A stretch of 64,000 nucleotides of DNA from Maylandia zebra (taxonomy: Eukaryota > Chordata > Actinopteri > Cichliformes > Cichlidae): NCBI RefSeq assembly GCF_041146795.1, contig NC_135185.1, forward strand, positions 22,712,529 to 22,776,528. The letters run 5' to 3'. Positions 12,585 through 27,500 of the stretch are shown here, in pieces (within the stretch, counting starts at the first letter, position 1; every line of letters begins with the position of its first letter). A program made the position numbers and the translations under genes. The notes under the pieces were generated by a model. That model had not been told where the DNA came from. It saw nothing but the letters and a program-made list of their open reading frames with translations, and did not search any database.

Positions 12585-15500
12585 ATGCGCTGTATAGTGT
12601 GAGGAGATAATGGAATAGAGTTCTAATCCGGTAATCCCAGCACTGGGCCGAGGCTAAGCCAGGGATTTGTGTGTGTGTATATGTGTGAGTGTGTATGTGT
12701 GTGTTTGGATGGGTGGGGGGCATCTTTGGCAGCCAGCCCATAATAGGAGGGTGGATGGGCTCATACCCTCCTTCCAGTTAACCCTGTGTATAAATGTAGA
12801 TGGGTGAACTGCATGTCTGCTCCTAGCAGCGATAAAGCAAAGGAGATGGGACTGGTTTAATTTTGGCTCTTGTCCCCCGAGGCTGGTCTCTGAGCACAGG
12901 TCCTTTTCTACTAGTTTCAAAAGAACGAGCCAGTTAGAGGCACTGAAGAAAAAGGCATTTCACCTTACGTTAAAACAGTTTCTTACTCTTTTGAGGATTG
13001 CAGGAGTGCACGCCAGCGTTTAAGGAACATTATTACAGTTCTGTCCGCTGGGTGCAGAGACACAAATGAGGTCTGGCTAGTTTTTGGATGCGGGTTATAA
13101 AAGTACTACAGGGGTTATAATATAGTTGATTTGTTTGTGTATTTTTTTTTTCAATAGAAAATTACCTGTAATATTCATAGATCTCTTTGTATAGGTTTTT
13201 AATTCATGCTTAAATAGCTTTATAAATTTCAAACACATCTTTAAAGTGATGTGTTTAATGTGGCAATATTTAGCTGAAGTGCAGTAAACATGAGAAAAAC
13301 AGAAGCCAAGGCAAACACCATGTATATGTATGTATAATTTAATCAGGGCTTGTCAATAAGACCAAGACCAGGGATTGTTGTCATGGGCTGTGTTGTATTA
13401 CTTGGTAATCTTCTATTAAGTGAATTTTTGTCATTCAGCTTTCAGCAACATCTTTTTGCAAGTATTTGCTTACTGGGTAATTTAGCACTGCTAGCTTGAT
13501 CACTTATGTTAATGAGTGATAGTATAAAGTGTTTCATAAATGAGTATTTCTGCTAAATTATTGTGTTGTTTTTTATTTTTTAATTTTTATTTTTTAATGG
13601 ATTTATTTGAATTTATGTTTTGAATGAGCTTGGGGATGTATTCATCTGGGACGAGGGGTCACGAGTGCTCATTGCTCGGCTATAGAGGCCCTTGAGTTTT
13701 ATTTATTTAATTTTTCTGCTTTTAAAGCTTCTTCAGGAAGCTCTTCTGCCATTTTCTGTTACCTTCTCAAACTCCTTCCCCGTCTTCTTCTCATACACTC
13801 TGCAGCTCTGTCCTATTCACGTCATATTTTTGCAGCGTTGAGTACCTCTGTAACACCCCCACATCCGCATCTGTCTTCTGTCCCCATTCATTCCAAAAAC
13901 TTTTTTTAACCTCTCTTCCTTGTTAACTCTACCTCTTACTCTTTCTTAGATCTAACAAACCAGCCCACCCCCTCTCCTCTCACTTCGCTTATCACTCGCT
14001 CTGTCTGAGTCTCCTTCTCTTGTTGCACCCACCACCCCCACCCCTACAACCCCTTTTCTCAAGACAAGATTGATTGGCTAATCTAGCTGTTTACCCACAA
14101 TGCCTACTAGCACTGAAGAGAAGAGGGCAGTGTTGATAGTATAAAGACACAACCAAGAGACAATTGAGGTATTTGAAAATGGAGTTCAGTGAACATACCA
14201 AATGGATAGAGAAGGAAATTAAAGATAGCTGCTTTTGTTATTATTTTAAATAGAGCAACTGTAATTTCCAACTATGTGTAAATCAATAACACTATAAAAA
14301 AAAAAAACTACAGGAAATTTGAAAACAGCATGTATTTAAAGTTATAGTATATCTGTACTGGTGTGTGTTTTGGTGCTTTTCAGCACTTTCTGATGCCTTG
14401 GAGGACAGTAGCAGCGTAATAATATTTGTACCATTTCCTTTAATGCCATAAAGTGTTTAAACCTAATGAAGCATTAGTGACAGAAAGCAGCTCTTTGTTA
14501 TACAGCAATTTCTCCTGAAAAAAATCCATTAAAACCAGCTGACATTATGCAGCATATTAAACAACCTGCAATATGTTTTCACTGTGAATAGTTTAAGGAG
14601 AAAGCCTCTTAGATGCAATTGAATAAAAAAACCCAAACTATTCTGCCAAATTGCTGCCTGCTGTGTAACTGCTGCTTTCTTCCTCTTTTGACCACATTAA
14701 ACAGAAATCTCTCTAAATTCCTGAAATTTCATATAAGTCGCATTACCACAGTGATTTTTAAAAAAATGTCTATAATCCTGTTAAAACAGTATTTGTATGT
14801 ATGTACAAATTCCTCTATTAAAAGCAAAGAGACATAAAACACAAGCATGTTTTATTTCAATCTATATTTTTGTCACTGGCTGACTCCAGATCAGCTAAAT
14901 GGAGAACTTTATGCTTTTTGCATTGCAGAATAAAGTATGTAAGAGAGAAAGAAGTGTGTTTTTATATATATATATATATTAGTTATTTATTACTGTATTA
15001 CTTAGAATACTAGTAATAATACTAAAACATCCATAATAATTTCAGTTCTTCCTTCTCCTTGATTTGAATCTATACTGTTATTCACTGCTGTTCTCATTCC
15101 ACCCATAGTCTTGTCTTTTGGACGCTCTGCCATCTCTCTGGAGCGTTGGCTAAGTGGATGTTGTGTCTGCAGCATGTATTAGTGCTGTCATCCGGTGTGT
15201 GCGCACAAGTCCGCCTGTCTGGTTCAGTACTGCTACCTTGGCAGCAGCGTTTGGGGAAGTGCGTGTGTGTTTAGCGTGCACGTTGTGCCAGTTTTGAGGA
15301 CCAGCTGGGTTTTCAGAGACTGTGTGTGTGCACGCGTGTTTGTCAGACGTGACGGTGAGAGGAGCAGCCATATCCTGTTGCTCCAGAGTGAAACATACTG
15401 TTTGGTCTGGGCAAATTAGCCAGATCACCACAGTCAGCTATTTTTTTTTTCCCCCCTCCCATCTCCATATACTAATAATAATAATAATGGATTGGATTTA

Positions 15501-18500
15501 TATAGCGCTTTTCAAGGCACCCAAAGCGCTTTACAATGCCACTATTCATTCACTCTCGCATTCATACACTGGTGGAGGCAGCTACGGTTGTAGCCACAGC
15601 TGCCCTGGGGCAGACTGACAGACTGACTGTCTCGCATCCTCACTCCTTTGCCTTTCTACCCCCCCCCCCCCCCCCCCCCCCTTTCTCTCCCTTACTCTGT
15701 TCGCTAAGGACAGCAGGTCAAGGAGACAGTGATGAGGTACATATCAGTGTGAACCAGAATGTAGATTAGTACCTCTCCAGGCAGGGACACACATAAATAC
15801 AGACACAAGCACACACATACAGGTGCATCTCATCTGCTGTCTCTTCCTACCTCACGCCCTTCTTTCCATCCAGTGTTTATATCTCTGTCTTTATCCCTGT
15901 GAAAGGTATCAGGCGGAGGTCAATAATGTGTTGAGCACTATTGATCTGTCCGGTAGGTCCTATGGGTGAGAGTGGGGAGAGGGAAATGGAGAGGGAAGGA
16001 TCAATGCTATTTTGTATAGGCTATCTACATACTGTACTATACGAGCCAATCAGAATCATTAGTGTCTTGTTCTTTGATAGATTATTCATCAACACGATGA
16101 GTTTGTGCTGAAAAGGAAAAGCAGTCTCAACTCTGGATTAAGGTGTCAGAACTTGAAATATTTTGCCACCCTGGTAGCGAGGCAGAGGGTGGAATACGTC
16201 TGAGTTCATCCTGATTTCCACAGGCTAAACTACTTAAACTCATCTCACTCCAACCAGGAGGAAACTGCTTCAATAAAGTGAGGTCATTGAAGAGTTTGGT
16301 ACAGTCAGCTTACTGAAAGCTGCCTCAAGTGTAAAATTATTTTCATGGAACGAACAAATGCACGTCAAAGGTTTTACAGAGCCCAAGAGACCGTCTTCAC
16401 TCTTTGCTTGGTAACTAATGACTTCATATGTTAGAAAATTGAATCAATAGGATTGAATGAATATTATTATTGTTGCTGGTATGTGAGTGGGAGGTATTTT
16501 TGCCTCACTGGATAGTGTATAATCCAGAAATAACAGGAAAAGATGAAGGGTGACTTGTCACAGAAATCATCATCCAGGCTCAAATCAGAAAAGGTGTGAT
16601 AAGAGTACAAACATCAGTCTATTAAGAAGACTTTTTTTGGCCTTTTGTCCAAGTGTGCAATAGAGAGAAACAGGAAGCATGGGAAGACAGTCGGATGATA
16701 TGAACCAAGGCTCTCTGACTGTCAGTGTACCCAATTAATGCTTCGTTTGAGGTGTCTGTCAGAGTCTTAATAAACTGTGGATGTACTCATCAGAGAGTGG
16801 GCTACAGGCGGGCCCACTCTCTGAATGATTCAAATTTATCTTCAGTATATTTTGCTAGCTGTAAATATATTTAGTGCGAATAATGGAGATTTGAATTTCT
16901 GAGTAGAATATCATGAATAGAATGGAAACACCTGTGTGGCAATCATAGCCTGTACAGGTTAGGGTGATAAATGTTACTGAAGCCTTTCTTGTTTAATAGT
17001 TAAAGAAAGATCAACACTATGTGACTATGTAAGTCCAGAGGTCGCTACGCTCTCCTGCCAAGTTGTGAACGAGTATGGAGTGGCTGAGAAATGAAAACCC
17101 TAAAAAGGTAAAGATGTTGGTGGAAGGAAAGAATACATAATGTAAGTTTAACGCTAATAATTGAATACTTTTCATTAGGAAAGTGTAAATCCATTATTTT
17201 TCAATGTTGATACTTGTGCTGTTGTTTCAGCTGCGACCCTTTGTCAGCTCAGTATGTTGTAAACATAAAACCCAATTGAATTGAATGGATGAGCTCCATA
17301 AGCCATAGTCCACCTGTTGTCACCAAAATCGTACACACAAAATCATAATTCATGAAGGTGCACCCAGTTGAATTTGAGTTTTTAAAAGATAATGTTGTGT
17401 TTTTTTTTTTTCTTTATATAGCTCAGGTACAGATCAGGTCTCTGGCCCAGATTCCGTGTTGTTGATAGCCAGGTAACATAAAAAAACTCACCTGATATTG
17501 TTTTTGAGCAGATGCTGCACCAGGATGCTTTGACACAGTGTTTGTGCAGCGCTCCGCGGAAGGCCATTAAAATATAGTTTACAGTTTAAACAGTGTAAAT
17601 ATTCCCAGGCATTTGAAAATGCGTCCCGTGGGTTTTGTTGAACTTTTCTGCCGGCTTCTATAAAAGAGACACATTCTTCTTTCTGCTGCATGTCAGACAT
17701 TAAAGAGTTTGTGTTGCCACCAGGTGCTTCTTTCATGCACTCCTTATTTTGTAGACTTTTCCATGCTTCTGCCTGGAAATGAATAATTCAACTCAACTCC
17801 ACGTTGCTATTATATCAGCTAATTAGTGCAGTACTAATATCTGCTGTGGATTATTATGTCTTCTTGAACTTGCTTCTTTTCATAAGTTTACACACTTGTC
17901 GCCCCTGTACACACATGTTCTTTGTGAATTAGCATTTAACGTTTACCTTCACAAATGTCAACCCATTCCTGGAGATCTGATTTGTTGTAAATCACGTTAT
18001 TGTGATAAAATGCAATGGGGGCAGGATTTTCTGACTGTCTTCCACTTCAGAGGTAGAAATGGAGAGGTGGATATAAACACTACTGTACGTGCCACTACAA
18101 ACACACAGGAAAAAAGGCACTGCTGGATTCTTTTGTATTTCCCCAGGCCAGTTGATTTTAATAAAGTCCAACTGCATATTAAATCTACCTTCATTTTTGC
18201 TCGTGGCAACCGCGCTCAGTCTACACGCTTTCAGTCTGCATTCATTTTCAATCAGCAAATTAGGGAATGTGTGAGGAGATAACTGGCCATTAATAGTCCA
18301 TAAAAATAATGTGACTGAGTGATTGATTGTGAGCAGAAACCATTTTTGGTGCATGTTCTTTGTTTTTCTCCCTTCGTGTTTTGTTTTTTTCTTTCTTCTT
18401 TTTATCTCCTTCTGTCTCACTCTTGTATCTTCTAACTCACTCTCCAATCTCACTCTCCTGCATCTTCTTATTCTCTCTCTCTCTCTCTCTCTCTGTCTCC

Positions 18501-21500
18501 GTGCTCCTGGAGCGGGGGATGCCAGGGGGACAGAGTGCAGATAGGACCTGTCTCCATAGCAACAGCTTCTGCAAGCTGCTGACACCCTACTGGGGGGACT
18601 GAGGGGAGGAGAGGTTGTGGATGGGGAGGGATAGTACAAGGGTTGGGGCACAGGGATATGTGTGTGCCGTATGTGTGTTTGTGCATGTGTGTGCACCAGT
18701 GCCAAGACAAATGAGTGTGGGGGTCACGAATAGGAGGAAAGATGGCGAGAAAAGTGTTCGGAAGAAAAAGAGGAAGGATGGAGAAGGAGAGAAAGAGGCA
18801 GCCTACCCTGCTTCTTCCCCAGGGACTCGGTGGCCTGCTCATGTTCACTAGCAGAATTAGCATAAAGATGGGGGGAGGTGTGTGTGCGTGCGTTTGTGAT
18901 ATTTCAGTTTGTGTGCTTTGGTTTCAGATGGGAGAAGGAGGACGGCAAGCGTGTTTGTGTACATCTGTGTAACTGGTGGTATGTGTTGTCCATGCATGCA
19001 GCGTGTGTCATATGGATATAGTGTGTTTGTCAGTTGTGCGTGCTGGAGGATCTGTAGATGTGCAAAAGTGTGTGTCTGTGTATTTGTTAGAGCAACTCCC
19101 TCCCCTGGGTCTTAAACCCCCTCTCTGTTCTGTCCTGTAGCCTGCGGTTCTCCCCTGTCTGCTTTTCTGTACTGAAGGGCTGCACTTTATGAGGCTGTGA
19201 TGCAAGCCTTTGTGTGTCTGTGCGATTCCGCGTTCATGTGGTTGCGTGCACATGTGTTTGTTCCGGCTTGCTTATGTAAGCACTCTGAACATGCGTCTCC
19301 TTCTATGTGTGTTGACAAGAATACAGTTATATCATATTTAACTCCCGGGCTGAATCATTCTGCCCCCCTTTTCCTATTCTAGATTCTAATTTTATTCTCC
19401 CATATTGTTTGACTGACGTAAAGGGGACTGGAGACAGTACTGGTGTTACATCTGATTTGTTTTAGTTGAGTGGTATGCTTTCTGTGTTTGTCCTTAAGAT
19501 AACAATAACATAATTGCTCACTGATTTTATAAATTTCTATTAAGCGAGAAATGTAGCATTTGTAATTAAACATCCTTAGATTTGTAGAGTAAATGGAGTA
19601 CTATTAAAGACACTGTGTTTGTCCTATAGGGAATGTTAGCCCAAAAATCTAATGGACAATTGCTTTGGAGTTAAATGTTATTCAGAAAAACTGAAGAAGA
19701 GAAAAAAAAAGATTCAGTGGCCTTCTAACAAAACAGTCTTTAAGTGTCTCAAATATCTTGATTGCTTCATTTTCTAAAAATTAGCAAGAACTCTGTAAGA
19801 TCAACCTATTTGCAGAAGACTTGTTACTATATTTAACCTCTGTCAGTACTCATTAGGTACTTATGAAAGCTTGTAATGAAGATAAGTTTTGAGTAATTTA
19901 ATTGTTTACAATAAATTAATGTAAGTTGTAGGGCTGCCACGATTTGTCGACTAGTCACGATTACGTCGACTATCAAAATCGTCGACGACTGATTTAATAG
20001 TCGACGCGTCGTTTGAAGCTTTGTAAGATCACAAAAGACGCAGGAATAAGTGGCAGGATTTAAGAGTGTAATAACGGACTGAAACAGAAGATGGCAGCAT
20101 TGCATGTACAAGGATGTCAGCTACCGCTAAACCCCGAAGAAGAAGAAGAAGGAGCAGCTGTGTCCCAGAATTCATAGCGCGGCCCAGCGCAGTTTCCAAC
20201 AATGGCGGCAGCTAGTTAGTTTTAATGTTACTCTTATTATTCTTTCTGGGTCACAAAATAAACGTTTAACATATTTTCAGGCGAGAATGTAGCTGTGTAA
20301 ACCTCAAATATCTGCTCAGTTTATCAGGACACCACATATTTTCAAAAGCGCTCCGACGTTTTCGGAGACATCTGTTACCCACTAGCTCGTTAGCGAGCCG
20401 GGGGCTAGGCTCACTAGCGCCGTGAGAACACCGGACTCCCCGCAAATCGTTTTCAAACCCACCGCCGTCTTTCGCTACTCAGGTTAAATATATATGAGTC
20501 ACTTAGATAACTTAAAATGTTATTGTTTGGCTTTTTTTTTTTTGTATTTTATTTGTTCCTGAGTAAATCAGTTTGTCTGAGATTAAAGTTATAGTTTTTA
20601 CACAGCTGAATAAACGTCAAGCAGACAACTGATTATCAGAAGTGTGAGATGCTCCAGAATATACTCCAGTGTCCTGTTATATTTTAGATAGCAAGGAGTT
20701 TATTAAACTTCACCGAAACAATCTGCAAATTTCATTAAAATTTAATAAACTATCATCTTGTCTTTATTTTTAGTTAGCACAGACCTTAAACACTTAAAGC
20801 TGTAAGCTAATGATAGTTATATAAGAGCAGATGCTGCTGGTGCAATAAGCTGTAGTTTTACGTCCAATGGATGATGATCTGATTAGTCGACTAATCGCAA
20901 AAATAATCGGTGACTAGTCGACTATCAAAATAATCGTTTGTGGCAGCCCTAGTAAGTTGGTTTGGTGCTGAACTGTATTTCATAACCATTTTTTTTTATT
21001 TTTATATGTAGCTCATGAAACATGAGATGACACTTGTCTCTGTTGTGATCTGACCAGGAAGTAATCACTATACTTCAAATCGATCAAAATGTTTCTTAAG
21101 ACATGAAATATGAAGATTTTTCCTGAATTCATTAAAATTAGTTGAATTTTGAAATAAATTAAATGTAACAAATTGTGTAGTTTGTGTCAGATTCTTAAAC
21201 TGGATCCAAATATGCCATTACTGACACTTGGCTTCTTTGTAATGAGAAAGGACCTGTGGAATAGTCGTTGAGAACTTCAAAAAACAAATTGGCAAAATTT
21301 TTCAACTTTACTAGCTGACCTATGGAGCATCTGTTAGGATGTTGAAATGCAGTTTCAGGGTGATTAGTTCCATATGAGTACATTCAAGCTACAAACTCCT
21401 ACATATGCGGTGTTCCTAGATCGCTTTGCAAATCAGCTGCACGTTATTATAGAGTCAGTGTTGTTTTCATTTATCTCCAAGAAATGAAAAGGAAGGAGTT

Positions 21501-24500
21501 TGCTAATATTAGCCGTTATATTTCTGTTGTTTGTGACAGAGAAAAGCTTTTTAATGAAAGAAGCATAAAAGTATGTACTCATTATCACCGGTGCAAATAA
21601 ATAACTGCTGTGTTGGTCAGGATATTATTCCTGGGTGTATGATAGAATAGATCAGAGTACAGGCACAGGTCTCTTTACAGCTTTGTGTCACTGACATTTT
21701 ATGATTGTTCCTCTTCTGAAGTGTTTGAATATTTTTGCAATGTTTCTCCCTGAAGTCTTTCTTTTCATTGCTGGCCTTGCCTAAAGAAAGAGATGGGGGG
21801 GGGGGGGGGGGGTTAATACATCTCTCTTCTATCTAACATTTAAACTTTAAATGGAGTTGTTGTTTTTTTTTGGGGGGGGGGGGGGCAAATGCAGGTGCAG
21901 CCACTGCTCCCTGTTGTCGTTTGTTGGCCAATGCGGCATCATGCACATATACATTAGGGTAGAGCAGTGAAGGATGCATGTACACGTTGAACACCATATC
22001 GAATTCATCTGTTTGTGTTTTCCAGAGCGCAGCGGCAGCGCCAAGCCCAGTGATGGGCAACATGCCACCCAATGATGCCATGCCAGGTGGTCCCATGCCC
22101 CCAGGCTTCTTCCAGGTATGACCCCACTCTTGTGTCATCACCAAACCCACTTCTCATTATACCCCATCTGCCATTCATTCATTTCTGACTTCCCCAAAAC
22201 AAATAATCTATATTTAGTCTACTCTTTGACTTCCTTGTCCGATGTTCACTTATTTCTGTAGAGCAATAAACTAGCAATTTCTTATTTTATTGTTAGCACA
22301 TTTTATAGTAGTTGCACTAAACATGGACATTTCCCAGTTGAGAAATTATTCAGGTTTCTTTTTAAATTTTCATTCATGTTATTATTCTGACAGTAATTAC
22401 AGTCTTCTCTGTACAGAAGCTGACTTTTATTTTATGAAAACTTTTTTTAAGTAGCAAATAAAAGCAGCCTTGTTTGCACCTTAATTACTGAGCAATATTT
22501 GATTAGCCCAGTTGGTGGTTTATTTACACAAGAAGACAGGAACATTTTCTTAACCTAAAGTTTATCTAAAGAAAAAGGCATGGCTTTGCTGCTAATTGAA
22601 AATATCTGTTATATTTATAGACGGTAAAAGGAGGGTTTTCCTCAGTTATTAGACTTCTTAAGATACTGATCAGATACCCGTTTTTTTGTTTTGTTTTTTA
22701 AGCCTTTAATTTGACTTCCGATATCAGTCAGGTTCTACTAATTAAGACTTTCACAGTAAAATCTATATGGAGTTTAATCAGATGACAGCATAGTTGCAGT
22801 TTGGGTAGCAGGGTTTTTATTATTTTTTTTTTTTGGTGTTTTTTTTTTTTCCCTCCACATTTTTCCAAATACTGTTTATTCCACTCTAGATATTTACACC
22901 CACCAGAGCCTCTGAAGCTCATACTGTTCATTCATCTGTGGCTCTGCGCTCGCTGGGCTGCTGTTCAGCCGATTTGTGATTCAGCCATCCCGTATTCATC
23001 CTCTCTCCACTCCTCCATCTCCATCTCGTCTGTCTCTGACCTGTCCCGGGTCTGTGAAGGGAAAGGTTTTAGTGTGGGAGATGGCTGTCTGAAGAGTGAC
23101 GAGAACGAGACATGCAAACGCGCACACAGTATACAAACACGTGCAAGCATGCGAGCACACATTCACAAACAAAAACACTGTGAGGCAGTGGTGTGATGGA
23201 CAGCACTGGCATTTGGCAGGAGGCACGATAAGGTGATTGCGAAGAGTAGGAGCGAAAAAGCGAGTGACACATTAAGGGAGAGGGAAGGATGGAGAGGAAG
23301 AGGGGTGAGTGGAGGAGTAAGAAGAGAGGGAAATGTGAAAGATCAGTGCCACCAGGATTGTGGCCCACTGTTTGTTTCTGTGGCTACGTCCCACCCTATT
23401 GTTTGCTGGCTGAGAGTGAGGGTGGTGGTGCTGATGGTGGTGGGGGGGCTAGTGAGAGTATGACTGTGAATAAGCAAGGGAAAGGGTAGGGGGGAGAGGG
23501 GGTGACGAGACATGCATGGAAGTGCTATTTATAACATTGGTGGAGGAGTAAGATTGGACGATGGCTTGTGTGTCTGTGTTTGTGTGCACATTGTGTTCAA
23601 GCGACCTTACTGTAACAGAAAGCTTCGGTTGTTCACTGCAAATGTGGCTCACGCAGGCAGAGCGTTGTTTGAAATCCTGTTAAGAACGTCAGGCTCGACA
23701 CCTAAACAATACCTCCTCTGATATTTGACTTTTAAAAAATGCTAAACTCTTGCTTTCACCATATATTTTTTTTTTTCTTCAGCTAAAGCAGTCACAAATT
23801 TAAATGCTCTTAACATACAACACAAGCAGCTATGCAGAAATCTGTCAAGGACATACGAGATCCAAGCAGCGGCTGCTGATGACTTTCATAACCAGTCGAT
23901 ATGTTTTTCTTGTTTTTGAGTTGTTATTTTGTCTACAGTATGTCAGATAAGACATGACAGCTTCAAGATATGACTTAAGTTTACGAGCAAGAGTTCAAAA
24001 TAAAAACAAACAGTTCAATTTTCCATCATTCTGCAAAAAGACAGCAAATCTTCGCAGCTGAGACGTTTGACATTTTTGTGTTTAAAAATAATTCGCTAAT
24101 AGATTATAATAGTTGTTGGTTGTTCAAATTTTCTTCTGAGATGCTGACCTCATATTAATTGGGTCAAGTGGTTTCTTTTCTTTTTTTATTACAAAGTTTC
24201 AAGGTTTTTTTCTCTCTCCATGAATTGCATTCATTAAGAGCTTTTTATCAAGGCCGCCCTTCTGACAGATCTGCTGCCCCAGACAGATATTGGTCCGTAC
24301 AATAAAGTAGACCCCATCTAATCTTGTTGTTGTTTGTTGTTAATTAGTACACCTATTTCTTACTCAAGCAAGCAGTTGGTCTGTTGTCTGTCCAGCAAAC
24401 ACAAGCAGTTGTATGGAATTGATGTCTGTCTCTATGCATTTGAAGAAAAAAAGAAGCGACTTTTGGTAGTCAGTTGTACAAAGCGATTGGCTCAGATTCT

Positions 24501-27500
24501 GTTGGTCAGCTGATTTCTTCATTTCATCTGAAAAATTATAATATTGAACTGACTGTTTAGCACTTATGGACATTTTTTAAATTTAACCGTTACATTTTAA
24601 AGCACTAGAAGTAGTTAGGACGCACGCAGGTGCGCCCCCCCCCCCCGCTTGATTAAGTAAGGTCTGGAGTTGAATGTGCATTTGGTAGCTGCTCACTGGG
24701 ACTTTCAGCATGAGGTCCAAAGAGATTTCGATGCAAAAAAACATAACAAAGATGGTGGAAACTTTAGGAGTGGTCTAATCAACAATATGGTGCATTCTTA
24801 AAAAGAAGGAATGCGCTGGAGAGCTTAGCAACATCAAAAGGCCTGTAAGCCCACACCACATCTAACTTCTGCTAAAATGATGGGAAGCATATGGAGAAGA
24901 AAAGGAAACTCTTACGATCTTAAGCATGCCACATCATCCGTCAAACATGGTCGAGGCAATGGTATGGACATATATGGCTGCCAGTGGAACGAGGTCACTT
25001 GTGTTTATTGCTGATGTGATTGCTGATAGCAGTAGCAGGATGAGTTGTGAAGTGTACATGGCTATAGCCCCTGCACCGAGGCAGCCTGCTGCTAAACTGG
25101 CCAGATGGCTCTTCACAGTGGGACTCTAAAATGACCCAAAATGTACAACGGAAGTAACACAAGAGCTTCCTAATCAAAGAAATGTAATGTTGCTAAATGG
25201 TTGGGTCAGTCACCGGACATCAACCCAACCCAGCATGTTTCTCATTTAGTGACGACAACTGAAGGCAGACTGACCCACAAACAAGCAGCGACTTAATGAG
25301 GCTGCAGTAAAAGGCTGGCAAAGCATTTCATGGGTGGAAACCCAACCTTTGGTCATGTCAATGCATTTGAGACTTTAGGCAGTCATTGACTGCAAGAGTT
25401 TTGTGTATCAGGTATTTAAAATCGTGCCGTTTGGTATGATTTTTTTTTTTTTTGAGAGTTTGTGTAGTTACTTTTGAGCCTAACTACAGTTTTTTTTTTT
25501 CTTTCTTTTTTTTTTAAACAATTGCAATAATTTATTTCGACCGTGGTATTTTTGCTGAACTCCCTAGGATTATGCCAAAAGTCTACACTGAATTGCTTTG
25601 TTTTAGATCTATTATTGGGTGTGTGCAGAGATAAATTCACAAAAAATGTTGTCACTGTCCAAATACTACCAGACTCACTGAGGTAATCGGTGTGCTGTCT
25701 TTGTGTGTGTCCGGATGCCTAGGAGGGATACATGGAAAATTCCATTTACCATTAAATCAGCCAGCTTTTGTTTTCTTCGGACAACTGGAAAAGGAAAAAA
25801 ACCAAAGCACTGAAAGCACTAACAGTGATGGAGCAGAAACAAGACTGTTGCATAATGACTTCTTTATTAGAGGCCGTTAACCGCGTGTCTCTGGGTGAGA
25901 AGTGGGCAATAACAATGCAGTGTTTTAGACCAGCAGAGGGGTCCCTCACAGGATCACGCGTTTTACTTTGAAGTAGGCTGACGATAAGCAGGGAAAAACT
26001 TCCAACCTGTTCTTGTTTTTGCCAGTATCATCTTTCTGGTTTGAAGTTACCTCTTGTGCCTGTCCTGCTGCTGCCTGTCCTGTTGCAGTGAGCCTTGGGC
26101 AATACTGCCCCCATGTGGATTTAGCGAATACATTTAATCCTCCAACAAGAAGGACCAAAGTATCAGAGAGATGGTTATGCTTTAAGATTTCTGTCAGCTT
26201 GTTTGAACTCAAACTCACATTGAAACTATTCCTCTATGACTTTTCATTTTATGGGTTTTTAAGGAGTAACTCTTAACTCCACGTTAAGATGCAGCTTTTC
26301 CCACTTTTGTGCTTCCTTCTACCTCAAATTAAAGACTCCCCACTGACAACCCCCCCCCCCCCCCCCCTTCCCAACCCTCCCCATCATCTTCCTCTCATAA
26401 CTTTGATTGGGTAATTCCTCCAGGTGTAAACCCACATTTTGCCCCTCCCCTTTCTGATATCGCTCTTCTTTCTTAAAGGGACCACCCGGCTCTCAGCAGT
26501 CCCCCCATGCACAGCCCCCCCCACACAACCCCAGCAACCCCATGATGGGACCCCATGGCCAGGTAAGAAGCAAATGCTTTCTCTCAAGCACCCCTCTTTT
26601 TTTCCATTCCCTCTAAATCTCCCCTCTACCCCTCACCCACACACTACCTCTTTCTTCCCATTCACTGCTCACACACCTTCTTCTTCTTCTCCCACCCTTG
26701 AGCCCTGTGAGCTCCAGTTTTGTTCAGGGTAACTCCCCGTAGATGTCGGGCCCCCTTTTTATGAAAGCCGAGCTTCCAGAGGCAGCAACGCAAGCTCCTC
26801 TTCAAGGCCCAGAATCAGCTGTCCCCGTGTGGGATGAATAATTCACTCCTTGCCCCTCCCCTGGAGCAGCTTGTGGGGGGTTGCACACTTATCTTCTCCG
26901 TCACTCTTAGCACACACACATGCTCATACCTCTCCCCTCCCCCCTGCTTACTTGTTTTAACACCTTATAAATAAAACAGGGGACAGGCATTATAAACGTC
27001 ACATATACGTACAAAACACATGGGTATGCTGATGCACGTAGAACAACCAGAGGCTTGGGTTGCTACAGCCTGCCAGTTGACAAACACATATCCAGTCTTT
27101 AAAAACTTCAATCCTCAGTCATTCAGCAGTTATCCAGAACAGTAGCTACAGATGCCACTCTGGAGGTAAAGCTAGCCTTTACCCATTAACTGCGGCAGCT
27201 CAGCTCTTCATTCTTGTGGTTTCTGGTTTCCGTCTTATGTGCGAGAGAGTGTGGACACGCTTCCGCTAAGGTTTTGAACGGTGTTGTTGGCCTGAGGTGT
27301 CTCTAACTACGCCAGGCAGACCACAGGCCGAATCAGCTTACACCACAGTGAGAGCACGCGGGCTGTGCAGGGAGCTGTGTAAGCGCTGCCGTTAAGCACA
27401 CACAAATGTGCATGCTGTTAGTATAAGCGGGAGATTTGAAAAATCAGAAAATAGGCTCTTATGCCAGTGTATTTTGTTGGTTTCCAAGTTACTAAGTTGA

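Larger units (their letters stand above)
10979..19928 (+). other. ssbp4 intron 4, left part: no exon recognised
   Basis: Long non-coding stretch between the exon ending at 10762 and the one starting at 22026, which join directly in frame (HDY to SAAAAPSPV). I see pyrimidine-rich zones (13,780-14,060 and 18,360-18,500), GT-rich sequence (18,640-19,100), a dispersed repeat near 15,480 and a small perfect hairpin at 16,791-16,823. The longest frame, 237 codons on the minus strand at 17992-18705, is low complexity and shows no family features. Confidence 0.6.

Noticed and set aside
12625..12660. GTAATCCCAGCAC, which resembles part of a primate Alu/7SL sequence
   Set aside because: The match is only 13 bases and the flanks do not follow Alu or 7SL RNA. 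Treated as chance.
12329..12920. His/Thr-rich minus-strand frames
   Set aside because: They are translations of the GT microsatellite and its surroundings, not genes.
17992..18705. 237-codon minus-strand open frame in ssbp4 intron 4
   Set aside because: It is made of GT/CT-rich low-complexity sequence, with Arg/Glu runs from the CT microsatellite. It has no family motif and is overlapped by frames of equal openness on both strands.
26439..26732. 97-codon plus-strand frame over an ssbp4 exon
   Set aside because: It runs through the exon at 26479-26562 in the wrong frame and continues into the intron. The correct frame reads [20 protein letters not shown].
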